This document shows positions 1-11,700 of a stretch of 64,000 bases of DNA, in pieces. The position numbers and the translations under genes are program-made. Each line of letters starts with the position of its first letter. Within the stretch, counting starts at the first letter, position 1. The notes below the pieces were generated by a model, which did no database searches, was not told where the DNA came from, and saw only the letters and a program-made list of their open reading frames with translations. Location: positions 284,165,530 to 284,229,529 of the forward strand of contig OY992536.1 in assembly GCA_963921195.1 (NCBI GenBank). The letters are read 5' to 3'. This stretch comes from Pegoplata infirma (taxonomy: Eukaryota > Arthropoda > Insecta > Diptera > Anthomyiidae).

Positions 1-1735
1 AGATTCAAATTGGTGAGTCCATACATTGAAAGAGGACCGGAGATTCTTTAGAGATTTTTAGAATCGAAAATGAATACTTGTTTGCTCTTTCTGGCTTAGT
101 TTTTGAAATTTTTGAAACATTTTTTGAAAAAAAATTGCATAAAATTTACTAAACCTGAAGAAAAAACTTTATCAATTCTAAGAAGATAAATATGATGAAC
201 TAATTGGTTTCAAATTATGTCAAAGAAATTTCAAAATTTTTATTAAATTTTACTAAATTGTGAAAAAAACATTTTCCCAAAATTTAGTTAGGCCTTTGTT
301 TGAGTGCAATAATACCGTTTTCGAGTTTGCTTTTTATAGTCGTGCTTTTATTAAAACACTGTTTTATGGATTTTTTCATATGTTTTTGATATGAAGATCG
401 GTGTTTAGTTAAGCGAAAGCATAGACTACAAAAGCTTTTCAAGCAAGATATCGCGGCAACTAAGACAAATGCTCCAAAAAGTCAATCGCAATTTTTTTCA
501 ACACTGATAAAAAAATAGAATAAATTTGAGACGGTTTACCTAAAATGTTCCACCGTTCTGTTAACAACTTTTTATGCTCGTTTTGACTGAGATCTGTTTG
601 AAATCAGGGTAAAAGGGCTAAGTTTTTGTAGTTTGATATAAAATAAGACTTTTAAAAAAGTACTGTTTTTATTTGCAATGTACTGTTTTTTGAGACCAAA
701 TGTACTGTTATTCCATATTTCAAATCTGGTAACCCTAAGTGGAGGGTATAAAAATAAATAAAAATTTTAAAATGGAGATTTCAAAATAGTATTGAAAAAT
801 GGAGGCATTTTTAGCATTAATTTAAATCATGTTAGCAAAACACAATATCAAAAATACTTGTCATCTAATAACATTTGAACTTGAAGAATAAAAAAATGTT
901 ATTACAGCAGAAAATTTCAATAAATTTCAAAAATCGGATTGTAGTGCTTAATCAAGTGGTCTGCAACACAATAGATGCCTGGAGAAGTTGTAATAACTTG
1001 GCTGATTTTCAACCGATTTTAGTTTTTAGTACCTTATTAGAAAGATATTTTACTCTATATTATAATTATGTAACCACTTGAATTAAAACTTAACTAAAAG
1101 TACCAAAAAAATTGCGAAAACAGAAAAAAAATCTTATTTTTCCTTGTAATCCGTGTTTTTAACTTCAAGGACCATGCTAAACGCCTTACCCATTTCCAAT
1201 CGTCCTAAATTTTTGTGAGACGTATTTTTACCTCCAAATGAACATACTTGGGCTAAGTCAGAGTCAGTATCTACCAATTTAATTTTTTTGGAGCACAATA
1301 TAAAATACATCAGAGTCAAAAAATAAAATGTGCAATATTAAAAATTTGAAAAAAATAGGAAGAATTGTGATCACATCTCGAATTATGGCTTAAAAGTTGC
1401 GTAATTTAGAGTATAATTTTTAAACTTCTTAAAAAAAAAATCGAAGGTTTCGGACTTTTTCAAAAAGTCGATTAATTTTTAAACGTTAGAAAATAAGTGA
1501 TAATTACATCGAAAAAATTTTTAATATTTTTTTCTAAAACTACATTTAAATACCAACAAAACGTTGTCCAACTTTTTTTAAAATATTTATATTTTTTAAT
1601 GGTCAAAATTAATTAAAAATATAATTTTTTTTTTTTTTTTGAGAAAATCGCCATTTTGAAAAATTGATTACTTAACACCATCTTGAAATAAAAGAAAATT
1701 GGTGTCCTAGTTGCATTTAATAAGTACTAAAACAT
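1..1735. other. AT-rich DNA without a recognisable gene
   Basis: I see no supported gene here. The short open frames at 875-1081 (plus) and 1134-1319 (minus) are AT-driven, have no domain or splice context, and I do not call them. A short piece at about 732-754 matches the closing end of the HINE-like elements described below (AAGTGGAGGGTATAAAA), so part of this stretch is decayed transposon. Long A and T runs occur throughout. Confidence 0.6.
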
Positions 1736-1830
1736 ATCAAAAAATAAAATAAATCGAAAGGGGTCGGGTCTAAAAGTGAGTGATTTGGCTTGGAATGCCC
1801 CATATACTTTCTGGGGTCTTAGACCAAAAA
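1736..1830. mobile_element. Fragment: GGGGCATTC-type element end joined to HINE-like sequence
   Basis: At 1777-1796 the sequence ends in GGAATGCCCC and then continues with a stretch (ATATACTTTCTGGGGTCTTA) that resembles the CATAAAGTATAT body of the HINE-like elements. At 61258-61285 the same two parts meet in the opposite order: HINE-like AAAGTATAT is followed by GGGGCATTC. The two sites therefore look like opposite ends of one transposon type with GGGGCATTC termini, inserted at the same position of the HINE-like consensus. The element body left of 1777 is decayed and its other end is outside the window. Confidence 0.35.
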
Positions 1831-2700
1831 AATTAACAATTATTTTTTCCCGCAAATATTTTTTTTCTATATTCCAAAACCAAAACTAATGTTGTTTTAC
1901 ATATAAAAAGGTCTCTGCTTATAATGGTGACTCATTTAAAAATCATGGTTAAAGGGCGGTTGGCGAACGCACAAAAAATATATACTTTGAATAATAGAAA
2001 GTGTCATACTGCACTTTTACTTTTTAATTCTAGAGTATAAAGAAATGAGTCATACAAGATTTAGAGATTTCATAGTAAACAAAATAGACTTACATAATTA
2101 CGTTCTTTGTTTAGAATAAACAAAATGATGATATAAACTTACCTAAAAAGAGATGAAGAAAATAAAAGAAAATCATTAATAATTTGTTTTGAATCCTTAA
2201 AGTAGGCAATACATTTTTTATATATTTAACAGCTAAAAGTATGCTTTAAAAATTAAATTAATAACAAAGCCTAAAACTATGCAATAAATACACTATCTTG
2301 ATATTAATATGTAATTAAAGTTAAAGCAAAGTTAGTTTAATTAAGATTTTTACTAACTTTGAAAATTTGCATTTTTAACGTACATATTTTGAAAGTAATA
2401 TTGCAAACAAAAGCAATAAATCTTCTTAATTGGTTTAAAATTATATTTTTTTCGCTGCTATTTACAATTCATATCTTGAATTCATTGATTTGACAATGAT
2501 GGTGTAATTAAAACATTCTTCAAAAATATTTTCCTCATCTTCAATATGAATATTAAATTTATGAATTTTAACGATACCTTCAAAAATGTGTTCATCTGTT
2601 TTTAAAATATGACATGTTTTATTGCCCTGTACAGTGGTTCTTAATATTTTATCAAAATTTCAAAAATATCAAATTTAATTTAATTGTTTTTTTTTTAATT
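1831..2700. other. AT-rich DNA, nothing recognised
   Basis: No gene, tandem array or clear transposon end seen. Very AT-rich with short homopolymer runs. Confidence 0.5.
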
Positions 2701-2718
2701 CCATAACAAATAATTTAA

Positions 2719-5015
2719 GTGTATGTAGAGTTGTTTGCCGAACATAATCACCTCTCACAGCTGGTTCATGGACCAACACGCATTCTGTGTGACGATGGCG
2801 GTGAAGGAAACACTCTGGAACTTTTTTTGACATCACATCCTGATAAATATAATATTGAAACACTCGCACCTCTGGGAAATTCAGATCACCACGCCATTTC
2901 TGCATCATTCTTATACTCTGATCTCCATGAAGTTCCCCTACCGGCTTCAAAACGTTCCGTTTTTTTGTATAAAAGAGCTCGTTGGTCCGAACTTTGCGAC
3001 TTTTACCGATCATTTAATTGGAAACTCTGTTTTTTAGACGGGAACATTGAAGCAGCCGCGGAAATGGTTACGAATGTAATTATTCTTGGAACGAAAACAT
3101 TCATCCCTGAGAGGACCATTTCGGTAAGGCCCAAGGACAAATGTTGGTTTAACCAGACATGTAAAGTGGCCGTGAGAGCTAAGGAGGAGGCATTTAGGAA
3201 TTGGCGCAATGATCAGAATCCTACGACCGTATTGTTAGGCAAAAGAGCCAGGACAGAGTGTGCTAGAATACTTAGACGTGAGAAACTTGTCTTCGAAAAA
3301 CGTCTTCGTTCTAAGGTCTTGTCAGCTCCGAAGGGTAGCAAGAGTTTCTGATCATTCGTCAAAAGGGTAAAGAATGGCTGTAATTCTTCCATTCCAACTC
3401 TTTTGCAGGGAGATCAGATAGTGATTGAACCTGCTGATAAGGCCAATGTTTTCGCTGAACTATTTTCCAGGAATTCTTCACTTCCGAATAGCTGTCAGCC
3501 ACCACCTGTTCTTGATAGGGTTCCTTTTGACATGCCGCAAATATTCTTTAGAACTCGGGCTGTTAAAAAGGTGCTTTCAGAGCTGAACACAAATAAATCC
3601 CCTGGGCCAGATGGTATTCCCGCTCTAGTCCTCAAGATGTGTTCTTCGTCGCTAGCTCCTCCATTGCGCAATTTTTTAACCTCTCATACCGTTCAGGCAA
3701 TTTTCCGAATTGCTGGAAGATTGCCAATGTTCAACCAATTCCCAAGAAAGGCGTGGCAACGAACCCGGATAACTACCGTCCGATTGCTATCTGTTCAACA
3801 CTCTCCAAAGTTATGGAGAGCATGATAAATTTCCATCTGGTGTACTACTTGGAATCGAATCGTCTATTAAATGACCGACAATATGGCTTCCGAAAGAGTC
3901 GTTCAACGGGAGACCTGATGGCTTTTCTTTCCGAAAGATGAAGCCATTCTATACACCGCCTTGGTGAAAGCAAGGTTATCGCTTTGGACATCTCTAAGGC
4001 ATTCGATCGAGTGTGGCATTGCGCACTTGTGTCAAAGCTTATCTCCTTTGGCGTAGGAGATGACTTCACTAAATTTACATCGAGCTTCCTCAGTAAACGT
4101 ACTATTCGAGTTGTAATAGATGGGTTCTCCTCAAGAGACTATATATTAAATGCAGGGGTACCGCAAGGTTCCGTTCTATCTCCATCTTTATTTTTAATAT
4201 TTATGAATGATTTTCTAGATCTTACCTTTAACCCCATTTACTCGTTCGCGGATGATAGCAATATTTGTCATTCATACTCATTTGATCATCGACCTAATTC
4301 TGTTGAGGTAGAATATATGAGAAATATTATGAATGTCACACTTAATCAGGATCTAGGTAAAATTTCTTAGTGGGGTCAGACGAATCGGGTGGACTTTATA
4401 GCTCGTAAGACCCAATGTTGTATGCTGACACACAAACGCCATGAATGTTTATCTTTGCCTTTCTTAAATATTGGAGGTGTAGATATTGAAGAATCAGATG
4501 CTCTTGATGTTCTGGGTATGAAAATTCAGTGTGATGTCCGTTGGAATAAACATGTTTTTGAAGTATCGAAAGAAGCATTCAAGTGTTTAGGCTTCCTAAA
4601 ACGGTGCAGAAAATACTTCACTCCATCCGATCTTCTTCGAATCTACACGACTTATATACGACCTAAAATGGAATACAACTCCCACGTATGGGCTGGTGCG
4701 TCAAAATCTTCCCTGGATCTTCTTGATCGAGTTGAGAAAAGAGCAAAAATGCTCATAGGGAACGACGGCGTATCTACATCCATTGATTCGCTTGAACATC
4801 GACGAAATGTGGGTTGTAGTTCTCTTCTACCGATACTTTCATGGGAAATGTTCATAAGCAACCTTATTCCGGTAGTACGTATATTTACCCGTAGTACTCG
4901 CTTATCGAATAGGGCACACCCTTTCGTTATTGACTGGTCAGTTGATCGTTCTACACACAGAGAAAATTCGTTTTTCGGCCGAACAATTCGTATGTGGAAT
5001 AAACTACCAGCTTAA
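2719..5015 (+). pseudogene. LINE ORF2 remnant: endonuclease end and reverse transcriptase
   Basis: The reading frame would encode the endonuclease-reverse transcriptase protein that copies a LINE by target-primed reverse transcription. Visible parts: a C-terminal endonuclease segment with the SDHHAIS-type motif near 2880-2905; the RT entry motif KSPGPDGIP near 3596-3620; NYRPIAICSTLSK near 3771-3810; LDISKAFDRVWH near 3985-4020; GVPQGSVLSP near 4156-4185; and the catalytic box as FADD near 4246-4257 in place of the commoner YADD. The end WNKLPA at 4998-5015 is typical of Jockey/CR1-like proteins. It is broken by in-frame stops at 3349-3351, 3939-3941 and 4368-4370, plus one frameshift around 3640-3700. 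The 5' part of the ORF and any ORF1 are missing. It cannot make an active protein. Confidence 0.88.
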
Positions 5016-5172
5016 GTATTTCCTGCTATTTTCAATATTCATAAATTTAAGACAAACGTCCATAGGCACTACTCCCTCTTTCCTCCCTCCTAACCTTATT
5101 TTCCTTCCACCAACACAATGCATTGCATTTATAGGGGACATCCCCTGTGTGTTGGTCAAACAAAAAAAAAAG
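2719..5172 (+). mobile_element. 5'-truncated, dead non-LTR retrotransposon (LINE)
   Basis: The segment begins inside an apurinic endonuclease domain, passes through a reverse transcriptase domain, and ends shortly before an A-rich tail at about 5159-5172, the usual form of a 5'-truncated LINE copy. Frame and domain order place it in the Jockey/CR1-like group of insect LINEs; I cannot fix the family without a search. It is clearly more GC-rich than its flanks. No convincing target duplication was found. The right flank starts directly with the inverted-repeat segment at 5174-5572. Confidence 0.85.
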
Positions 5173-5173
5173 T

Positions 5174-5572
5174 ATTGAATTCTATCGTTGGGTTTTTTTG
5201 TAATCTTACAAGGAAAGTCCTGCAAAGTCCACAGAGTCTGCAAAGTCCGCAAAGTCCGCAAAGTGAACCTACCTAATTTCTTTGAATTAGTAGACAAGAT
5301 GGAGAAAAAAACCTAAGATCAACCTGTCAGAGCTTATTGGTCTTAATTCTTTTTTATAGGGTTAAACGGGGGGTCAATAATTATCCGTTTTCAGTTATTT
5401 TGACGTTTTAGTTCTTTATATTGATGCCACATATACCAGATCGGTTTCATTAGAAAGGGAATTTTTAGGCACATACTTTGTTCAGCAGTTTTTATTTTTC
5501 AATGTTCCAAATGTTCACTTTGCCGACTTTCCTGAAAGATCACAAGAAATCCCAACGATAGAATTCAATTCT
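5174..5572. repeat. Imperfect foldback with short tandem repeats in one arm
   Basis: ATTGAATTCTATCGTTGGG near 5176-5194 recurs as its reverse complement near 5552-5570, and a second matching block follows inside each end (GGAAAGTC then AAAGTGAAC). In the left arm this block is expanded by a tandem unit close to GCAAAGTCC at about 5220-5265; the right arm has a single unit. The middle is unremarkable. It looks like a small foldback transposon or an inverted duplication next to the LINE tail. Confidence 0.6.
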
Positions 5573-5796
5573 GATGGCGGAATTGAACTCAGGAGGTCAA
5601 AATACATGGAGATAAGCAGGTCTAGTTTCTGGGTTAGAAGCTTTGTGGAGCTGTGTAATTGTTTGAGTCATTTCGCGCAGTCCATCAGTTTTGGAACCCC
5701 TGTTCTTCCCAGATAAAGTAATTTTCATCTTATATTTTTTCTATAAAAAAATCTAATTTTAATTGATTTTATAATAATAAAAAAAAATAAACTAAA

Positions 5797-6081
5797 TTAT
5801 ATCATGATACAAATATGGAAAAATACTGTAAGAGGTGGTTTGGCGGTGGGGTGGCCGTAATATGAAGGTAAGTAATTACAGCCAATCTTTCGATTGTGCT
5901 CGAAACAAACAAAAAATACACCATCATTATCATCATCATCAGAATCATCATTATCATTAGAATCATCATTATCAGATTCAAGTAGTATCTCACGTGCAAT
6001 TATAGGAATGTCACCATTTGTATCAATTAATGTTAATTGAATTGAATTTAAAAATGAAATGACCTTCAGATATTGTGACAA
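5797..6081 (-). other. Open frame over an ATC microsatellite, probably not a gene
   Basis: A 94-codon minus-strand frame with an acidic run of Asp, Asn and Ser coded by an imperfect ATC/ATT microsatellite at about 5925-5975. No domain, signal peptide or intron signals are recognised. The mix of an Asp/Asn/Ser run and a Pro-Pro segment could come from an old exon or transposon protein, but I cannot support it as coding. Confidence 0.2.
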
Positions 6082-6248
6082 TTGTTGTTATTCTAAATAC
6101 AACACCAGATAACAAAAGAGAAATTGATTAGATAAATAACTATATTGTTTTTAGAAAGGTAGATTACGAGACAAGAGGGTGTTTTAATTGAATGAATTAG
6201 ATGAAAGAAATTGTTGTGATAATATTAAGCAAATATTTACTGATAACA

Positions 6249-7520
6249 ATGAGAGAAAAATTCTCAGATTCTGAGAAAAAATCTCAGATTCTGAGAAAAA
6301 TTCTCAGATTCTGAGACATTTTTCCATATAAAAAAATTCTTAGATTTTGAGACATTTTGCCATTTAGATTCTGAGACATTTTTTCTATATAGAAAAAGTC
6401 TCAGATTCTGAGACATTTTTTCTATATAGAAAAAGTCTCAGATTCTGAGACATTTTTTCTATATAGAAAAAGTCTCAGATTCTGAGACATTTTTTCTATA
6501 TAGAAAAAGTCTCAGATTCTGAGACATTTTTTCTATATAGAAAAAGTCTCAGATTCTGAGACATTTTTTCTATATAGAAAAAGTCTCAGATTCTGAGACA
6601 TTTTTTCTATATAGAAAAAGTCTCAGATTCTGAGACATTTTTTCTATATAGAAAAAGTCTCAGATTCTGAGACATTTTTTCTATATAGAAAAAGTCTCAG
6701 ATTCTGAGACATTTTTCCATATACAAAAATTCTCAGATTCTGAGACATTTTTTCTATATAGAAAAAGTCTCAGACTCTGAAACATTTTTCCATATAGAAA
6801 AATTCTCAGATTCTGAAACATTTTTTTCTATATAGAAAAAGTCTCAGATTCTGAGACATTTTTTCTATATAGAAAAAGTCTCAGATTCTGAGACATTTTT
6901 TCTATATAGAAAAAGTCTCAGATTCTGAGACATTTTTTCTATATAGAAAAAGTCTCAGATTCTGAGACATTCTTTCTATATAGAAAAAGTCTCAGATTCT
7001 GAGACATTTTTTCTATATAGAAAAAGTCTCAGATTCTGAGACATTTTTTCTATATAGAAAAAGTCTCAGATTCTGAGACATTTTTTCTATATAGAAAAAG
7101 TCTCAGATTCTGAGACATTTTTTCTATATAGAAAAAGTCTCAGATTCTGAGACATTTTTTCTATATAGAAAAAGTCTCAGATTCTGAGACATTTTTTCTC
7201 TATAGAAAAAGTCTCAGATTCTGAGACATTTTTTCTATATAGAAAAAGTCTCAGATTCTGAGACATTTTTTCTATATAGAAAAAGTCTCAGATTCTGAGA
7301 CATTTTTTCTATATAGAAAAAGTCTCAGATTCTGAGACATTTTTTCTATATAGAAAAATTCTCAGATTCTGAGACATTCTTTCTATATAGAAAAATTCTC
7401 AGATTCTGAGACATTCTTTCTATATAGAAAAATTCTCAGATTTTTCTATATAGAAAAATTCTCAGATTCTAAGACATTTTTTCTATATAGAAAATTCTCA
7501 GATTCTGACACATTTTTTCA
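6249..7520 (+). repeat. 37-bp minisatellite made of two palindromes, about 33 units
   Basis: The unit has a period of 37 bp. It consists of GTCTCAGATTCTGAGAC (8-bp arms around one T) followed by ATTTTTT, CTATATAG and AAAAA, where the second half is also self-complementary through TTTTTCTATATAGAAAAA. Units between 6435 and 7330 are nearly identical; those at both ends are more diverged, as expected of an array homogenised from within. The array is interrupted by the MITE at 7524-8255 and resumes for a short stretch at 8257-8345. The same unit recurs in four other places in the window. Confidence 0.97.
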
Positions 7521-7523
7521 TAT

Positions 7524-8255
7524 CCCAGCAAAACTTTGGTAATGGGTAGTGATTATATAACACATTACCAGGTAATGCATATAACTTATTTGTAGCATTA
7601 TTTTATGATGTCTTACCAAAGATTTGTTCCACAACGTATTATTTTAATGTGAAAAATAATGCATTACTAATAATTTGCTACGTAATGCATGATTATTGGA
7701 AAAAATGTATTGCATATTTGTTATTTCTAAACATTAAATCATGGATGACTAATATTTGGTTACATTATGTATTATTTGAAAGTTTGAAATAATGTATTAT
7801 TTATAATTGGATGCATAATGCATTACAATAACATAAAAAATAATTATTTTATAAAACATGCATAAGTTTAAACTAGAGATGGGCTCACGACAGGAAATTT
7901 CTAACGACACTCTCTCACGAGCATATTTTATCTACTTACACTCACTTACAATCACGTGAGTAAATTTAATACAAAATTACTTTTTCACTACTCGTAACAC
8001 ATTATATATTATCTTCTGGTATGCTATATTATTTCATTTCTCGTAACCTATAAAATATCATATATTTTACACCTTACTCGTATTCTTTGTTATAAATTTA
8101 TGACTTATTTTATACCTTACTGGTATTCTTTGTGATAATGTGGATGCATTACTTTGAGTCTCATTGCCTGTTAAAATCATCAATGCTGCAATGTATAAAA
8201 TAAGAGATCATATACCTTATTTTATACCTTATTTGGTAATCTAAGTTTTGCTGGG
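7524..8255. mobile_element. MITE with CCCAGCAAAACTT inverted ends, inserted in the minisatellite
   Basis: The ends CCCAGCAAAACTT and AAGTTTTGCTGGG are inverted repeats. Joining the flanks after removing the element, with one 2-bp duplication, restores the minisatellite sequence CATATAGAAAAA, which shows a precise insertion. The duplication can be read as AT with ends CCCAGC or as TA with ends TCCCAGC, the second fitting the Tc1/mariner superfamily. The interior has many variants of ATAATGCATTA and a GAGATGGGCTCACGAC segment at about 7875-7990 that may be a nested piece. No transposase is encoded. A 5'-truncated second copy lies at 53301-54459. Confidence 0.85.
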
Positions 8256-8256
8256 A

Positions 8257-8345
8257 TAGAAAAATTCTCAGATTTTGAGACATTTTTGTATACTTAGATT
8301 GGAAGAAATTTCTGTATAAAAAAAATTTTAGATTCGGAAACATTT
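8257..8345 (+). repeat. Right remnant of the 37-bp minisatellite
   Basis: Decayed units (ATTCTCAGATTTTGAGACAT and similar) directly follow the MITE and continue the array that ends at 7520. Confidence 0.75.
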
Positions 8346-9650
8346 GTCCACAGAAAAAAAAAGAATTGTATTCAAAAATATTCAGAATTCTTTGTTTATT
8401 TTATTAAATTTTAAGACAACTCTAAAAAAAAATAGTTTTTAGTGTAATTTAAGCCTTAAATTTCAATAAAAATGTTAACTGTATCGTAAAACTTTAAACG
8501 ACTTGTTTGTTAAGTCATTAAAATCCCCGTACATCTGTTTTTTGTAATAAAAATTTATTAAATTAAAACTCTTGAAATATTAACGAGTTTTCAATATTTA
8601 AAAATCACATTATTTTGAAAAGAAAACCATAAAAATCCTTTAATATTTTTATTACCACCGACCAAAAACCCATAAAACTCTTTCACAAAAACATTAAAGA
8701 TTTAAATTATTAGATTTTTTTTGAAAATAAGAGTGAAAAATCAGGCATAGATTTATGACTACATTACAAAATCCTTAAAATCCAATTTGGCCAGACTTTA
8801 TAATACATATTATAATGACTTATGATGCTTGACTAATAGTTTAAAAATCCCATAAATATTTTGAAAAAATTCTCAAAAAATAAAAAATAGTTTTTAAACC
8901 CTTATAAGTGATAGAGGATCAAAATAAGTTTGTCATTACGTTTGTAACATATCAAAATAGCAATGTAGAACACATATATAAATCAAATATCTTCCATTTT
9001 CATGAAGTTTTAGAAATTTATGTAGATTTCGGAACGGTGCAAAGTGGATCGTGTAGAAGAAACACCCGGTCATTTTTGTTTCGTTTTTTTTTTCTTAATA
9101 AAAAGTCTTTTAATATGTTTTTGGGGGCTCTAACTTGGACAAAACAAAAAAAAAAGTTTTCAAAATAAAACATGGCGATTTTCTTATTTTTGTAATTTTG
9201 CAACATTTTGGTACTGCTTCAAATCCAAAAGTTAAAGTAAAACAATTGGAAAAGTTAAATTCGACTTGGCCAAATTTACGAATACCCTCCACAATGCACT
9301 TTTTAAAGGACAGTAAACTTTTTAATGTGACAAATATAAACAATTTTGATTAGAATTATTTTATTTTGAGTAAAAAACTTTTTTTGTAATTTTTGTAAAA
9401 AAAAAAGAAAAATTACTAATTTTTTATTTTGAGTAAAAACTTTTTTTTGTAATTTTTGTAAAAAAAAAGAAAAATTACAAATTTTTTTTTTTAGTGTAAA
9501 ATTTTTTTAGTGTAAAAATTTTTCCGAGTGACAAAAATACTTTGTTAAGTAAAATCTGTGCAAATATGTAAAAAAAAAATTTACACTGAAAAAAAATCTA
9601 GGTTAGGATAAAAAAAAATGTCCAAGTTATTAAAAAAAAAAAGTATGAAC
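8346..9650. other. AT-rich DNA with decayed HINE-like ends
   Basis: No gene. At 8897-8955 a stretch resembles the reversed closing end of the HINE-like elements (TAGTGATAGAGG, then AAGTTTGTCATT). At 9240-9300 a stretch resembles the forward opening end (AAAGTTAAATTCG, then ATACCCTCCACAAT). They face outward and so are not one element. Two near-identical A-rich and T-rich blocks follow at 9355-9490. Confidence 0.45.
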
Positions 9651-10410
9651 ATAAAACTACAGGTTTTCACGTCCTCTTTAACTTTCATATAGGTTTTATT
9701 CTCATTTTCTTGAACCCGGCCGAAATATTTGACAATTAAAATTTCAGAGTATTTTTATTTCTCAAGAACTACTTCTTCAGAATGTTTTTTTTTACCGAAG
9801 AATACTAAATTCCAAATTCCAAGTTTCTAGATCATTATTTCAGGAAATATCAAAAGCAAATTCATAATCCCTTTAACCCCTCTAGAAACGGAATTTTCAA
9901 AAAGTACTTTTTCCATAATCCTACATTTCAAATTTCTGGATCAATTTTTCAGAAAACATAAAAAGTACCAACTGAATTTTCAAAAAGTACTTTTTCCAGA
10001 ATGTTTTTTTTTTCACCAAAGGCCCTAAATTTCAAGTTTTTATGACCATTACTTCAGGAAATATAAAAAAAGTATCAAAGCAAAAGTACACCTTTTTATC
10101 CCTTTACCGCCTTAGAATCAACTTTGGTAAAACTCCAGCCTTGGGGGATCTATTTTCCGGTAGTTGAACCTACATTTAAAATTTTAAGTTTCTAGGATTC
10201 AGGAAATATAACAAAAGTAAAATTTTTTACCCCCCCTTAGAAACAAAATTTCCAAAAAACCTATTTTCAGAACCCTTTTTTTACCGGAGGGTCGTAAATT
10301 TTAAATTTCAAGTTTCTGGGACTTTTATTTCAGGATATATAAAAAGTACCAAAAGTTCACTTTTTATTCATTTTACCCCCTAAAAAAAGGAATTTCTTAA
10401 AACTACTTTT
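9650..10410. repeat. Diverged copies of the long GTACC-type composite repeat
   Basis: Phrases typical of 33240-37500 recur here in decayed form: AAAAAGTACC, CAGAATGTTTTTTT, AAATTTCAAGTTTCTAGG, ATTATTTCAGGAAATAT and AGAAACGGAATTT. About four imperfect units of roughly 150-200 bp can be followed. The 20-bp GTACC units are not expanded here, so this looks like an older state of the family. Confidence 0.65.
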
Positions 10411-11258
10411 GATACCCTCCACTCTAGTGATAGAGGGTTATATAAGTTTGTCAGTCCGTTCATGATCCTCGACCGATCTTAAGTCAATCTAGCAATGTCT
10501 GTCCGACCGTCCGTTCATCTGTCTGTCCGTCCGTAGAAAACACGCTAACTTTTAAAAGACTTTACAGAGGATACTGAAGTTTGGCATATATGTTGGTCAT
10601 TTACCTGGTCAGGTTGGTATTGCAATCCAGCGAAATCGGTCCAGTGGATCAAAAGTTATGAGCAAAAGAGTACATTTTGGCAAGGGTTTTTCGCGAATTT
10701 ATTAAATAAAAAACACGATAAATTTTTGAAAGACAATAATGAGACTGCTGTATCTTTGCCGTTCCCTAGGCCTGTTTGGTATTGAATTTCAACTCAATCG
10801 GTCCAGTGGTTCAAAAGTTATAAGCAAAACCCAGAATTTCAGATTGGTTTCATCTTAAATGCCACGTGTTAAACAAGTTTGAAAAGCATTGGTGGTAACT
10901 TAACAATGCTTTTCAAACTTGTTAAGTTTTAAAGCAATGCTTTTTAAACTTGCTTAGTTTTTAAAGCATTGGTAACTTAAAAATTACACTCGAAAAAAAT
11001 TTTACACTCAAAAAAAATTTTACACTAAAAAAAAATATTTTTTTTTTACAAAAATCACAATATTTTGTGTACATACGTACGAGCATACATAGAAATATTT
11101 TTACAGTAAAAAATAAATATTACACTCGAAATAAGTTATACACTCAAAAAAAAAATAGTTATAGTAAATTTCACGTTAAAAATTTACTATCCTTTAAAAA
11201 AGGCATAGTGTAGGGTATTCATAGATTCGGTAAAGTCGAATTTAACTTTTTTACTTGT
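10411..11258 (-). mobile_element. HINE-like element, long subfamily
   Basis: Starts with GATACCCTCCACTCTAGTGA and ends with TCGAATTTAACTTTTTTACT, the reverse order of the plus-strand copies. It carries the pyrimidine tract (GTCY)n at about 10498-10530. The interior differs from the common type: it has AAAACACGCTAACTTTT and AATCGGTCCAGTGG, as in the copy at 20331-21161. It contains the hairpin at 10872-10923. It encodes no protein. Confidence 0.75.
10872..10923. repeat. Perfect 20-bp hairpin
   Basis: AACAAGTTTGAAAAGCATTG is followed after 12 bases by its exact reverse complement. Shorter partial copies of the same arm follow at about 10932-10975. It lies inside the HINE-like element. Confidence 0.9.
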
Positions 11259-11700
11259 TTCAGAATGTTTTTTTCCATCGAGGATCCAAGATTCTAAATT
11301 TCAAGTGCCTAGGATCATTATACTTTTTACGACCCTTAGAAACGGAATTTCCAAAAAATTATTTTTCCCAGAACGTTTTTTTCACTGAGGGATCCTGAAT
11401 TCTTAATATCAAGTGTCTAAGATCATTATTTCAGTGCATATAAAATGACCCAAAATAAAGTTTTTTACCTTGGATACGGAATTTCTAAAAATTACCTTTT
11501 CCAGATTTTTTTTTTTTTTTCATTGAAGTTCAAGTTTTTACGACCCTTACACAGTGGGTGGGCCAGTACATTTTGCGAAACGAAATTTTCAAAACGTTCT
11601 TTTTTCAGAAAGTTTTTTTTTACATTTTTCAAATATCAAGTGTCTAGAAAACTTTGGAGACAATTTAAAAAATTCCATTTAAAACCCAAAAAAATCAGTA
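11259..11700. repeat. Diverged GTACC-type composite repeat
   Basis: CAGAATGTTTTTTTCCATCG, AGAAACGGAATTTCC, AGGATCATTATTTCAG and similar phrases repeat the units seen at 9650-10410; the HINE-like element has been inserted between the two parts. Confidence 0.6.

Noticed and set aside
875..1319. Short frames of 61-68 codons
   Set aside because: AT-rich chance frames without domain, splice or start-context support.
2675..3209. Minus-strand frames opposite the retrotransposon
   Set aside because: Shadows of the plus-strand LINE coding sequence.
6249..7520. Regular palindromic repeats resembling a CRISPR array
   Set aside because: There are no unique spacers; the whole 37-bp unit repeats, the host is eukaryotic and no cas genes exist.
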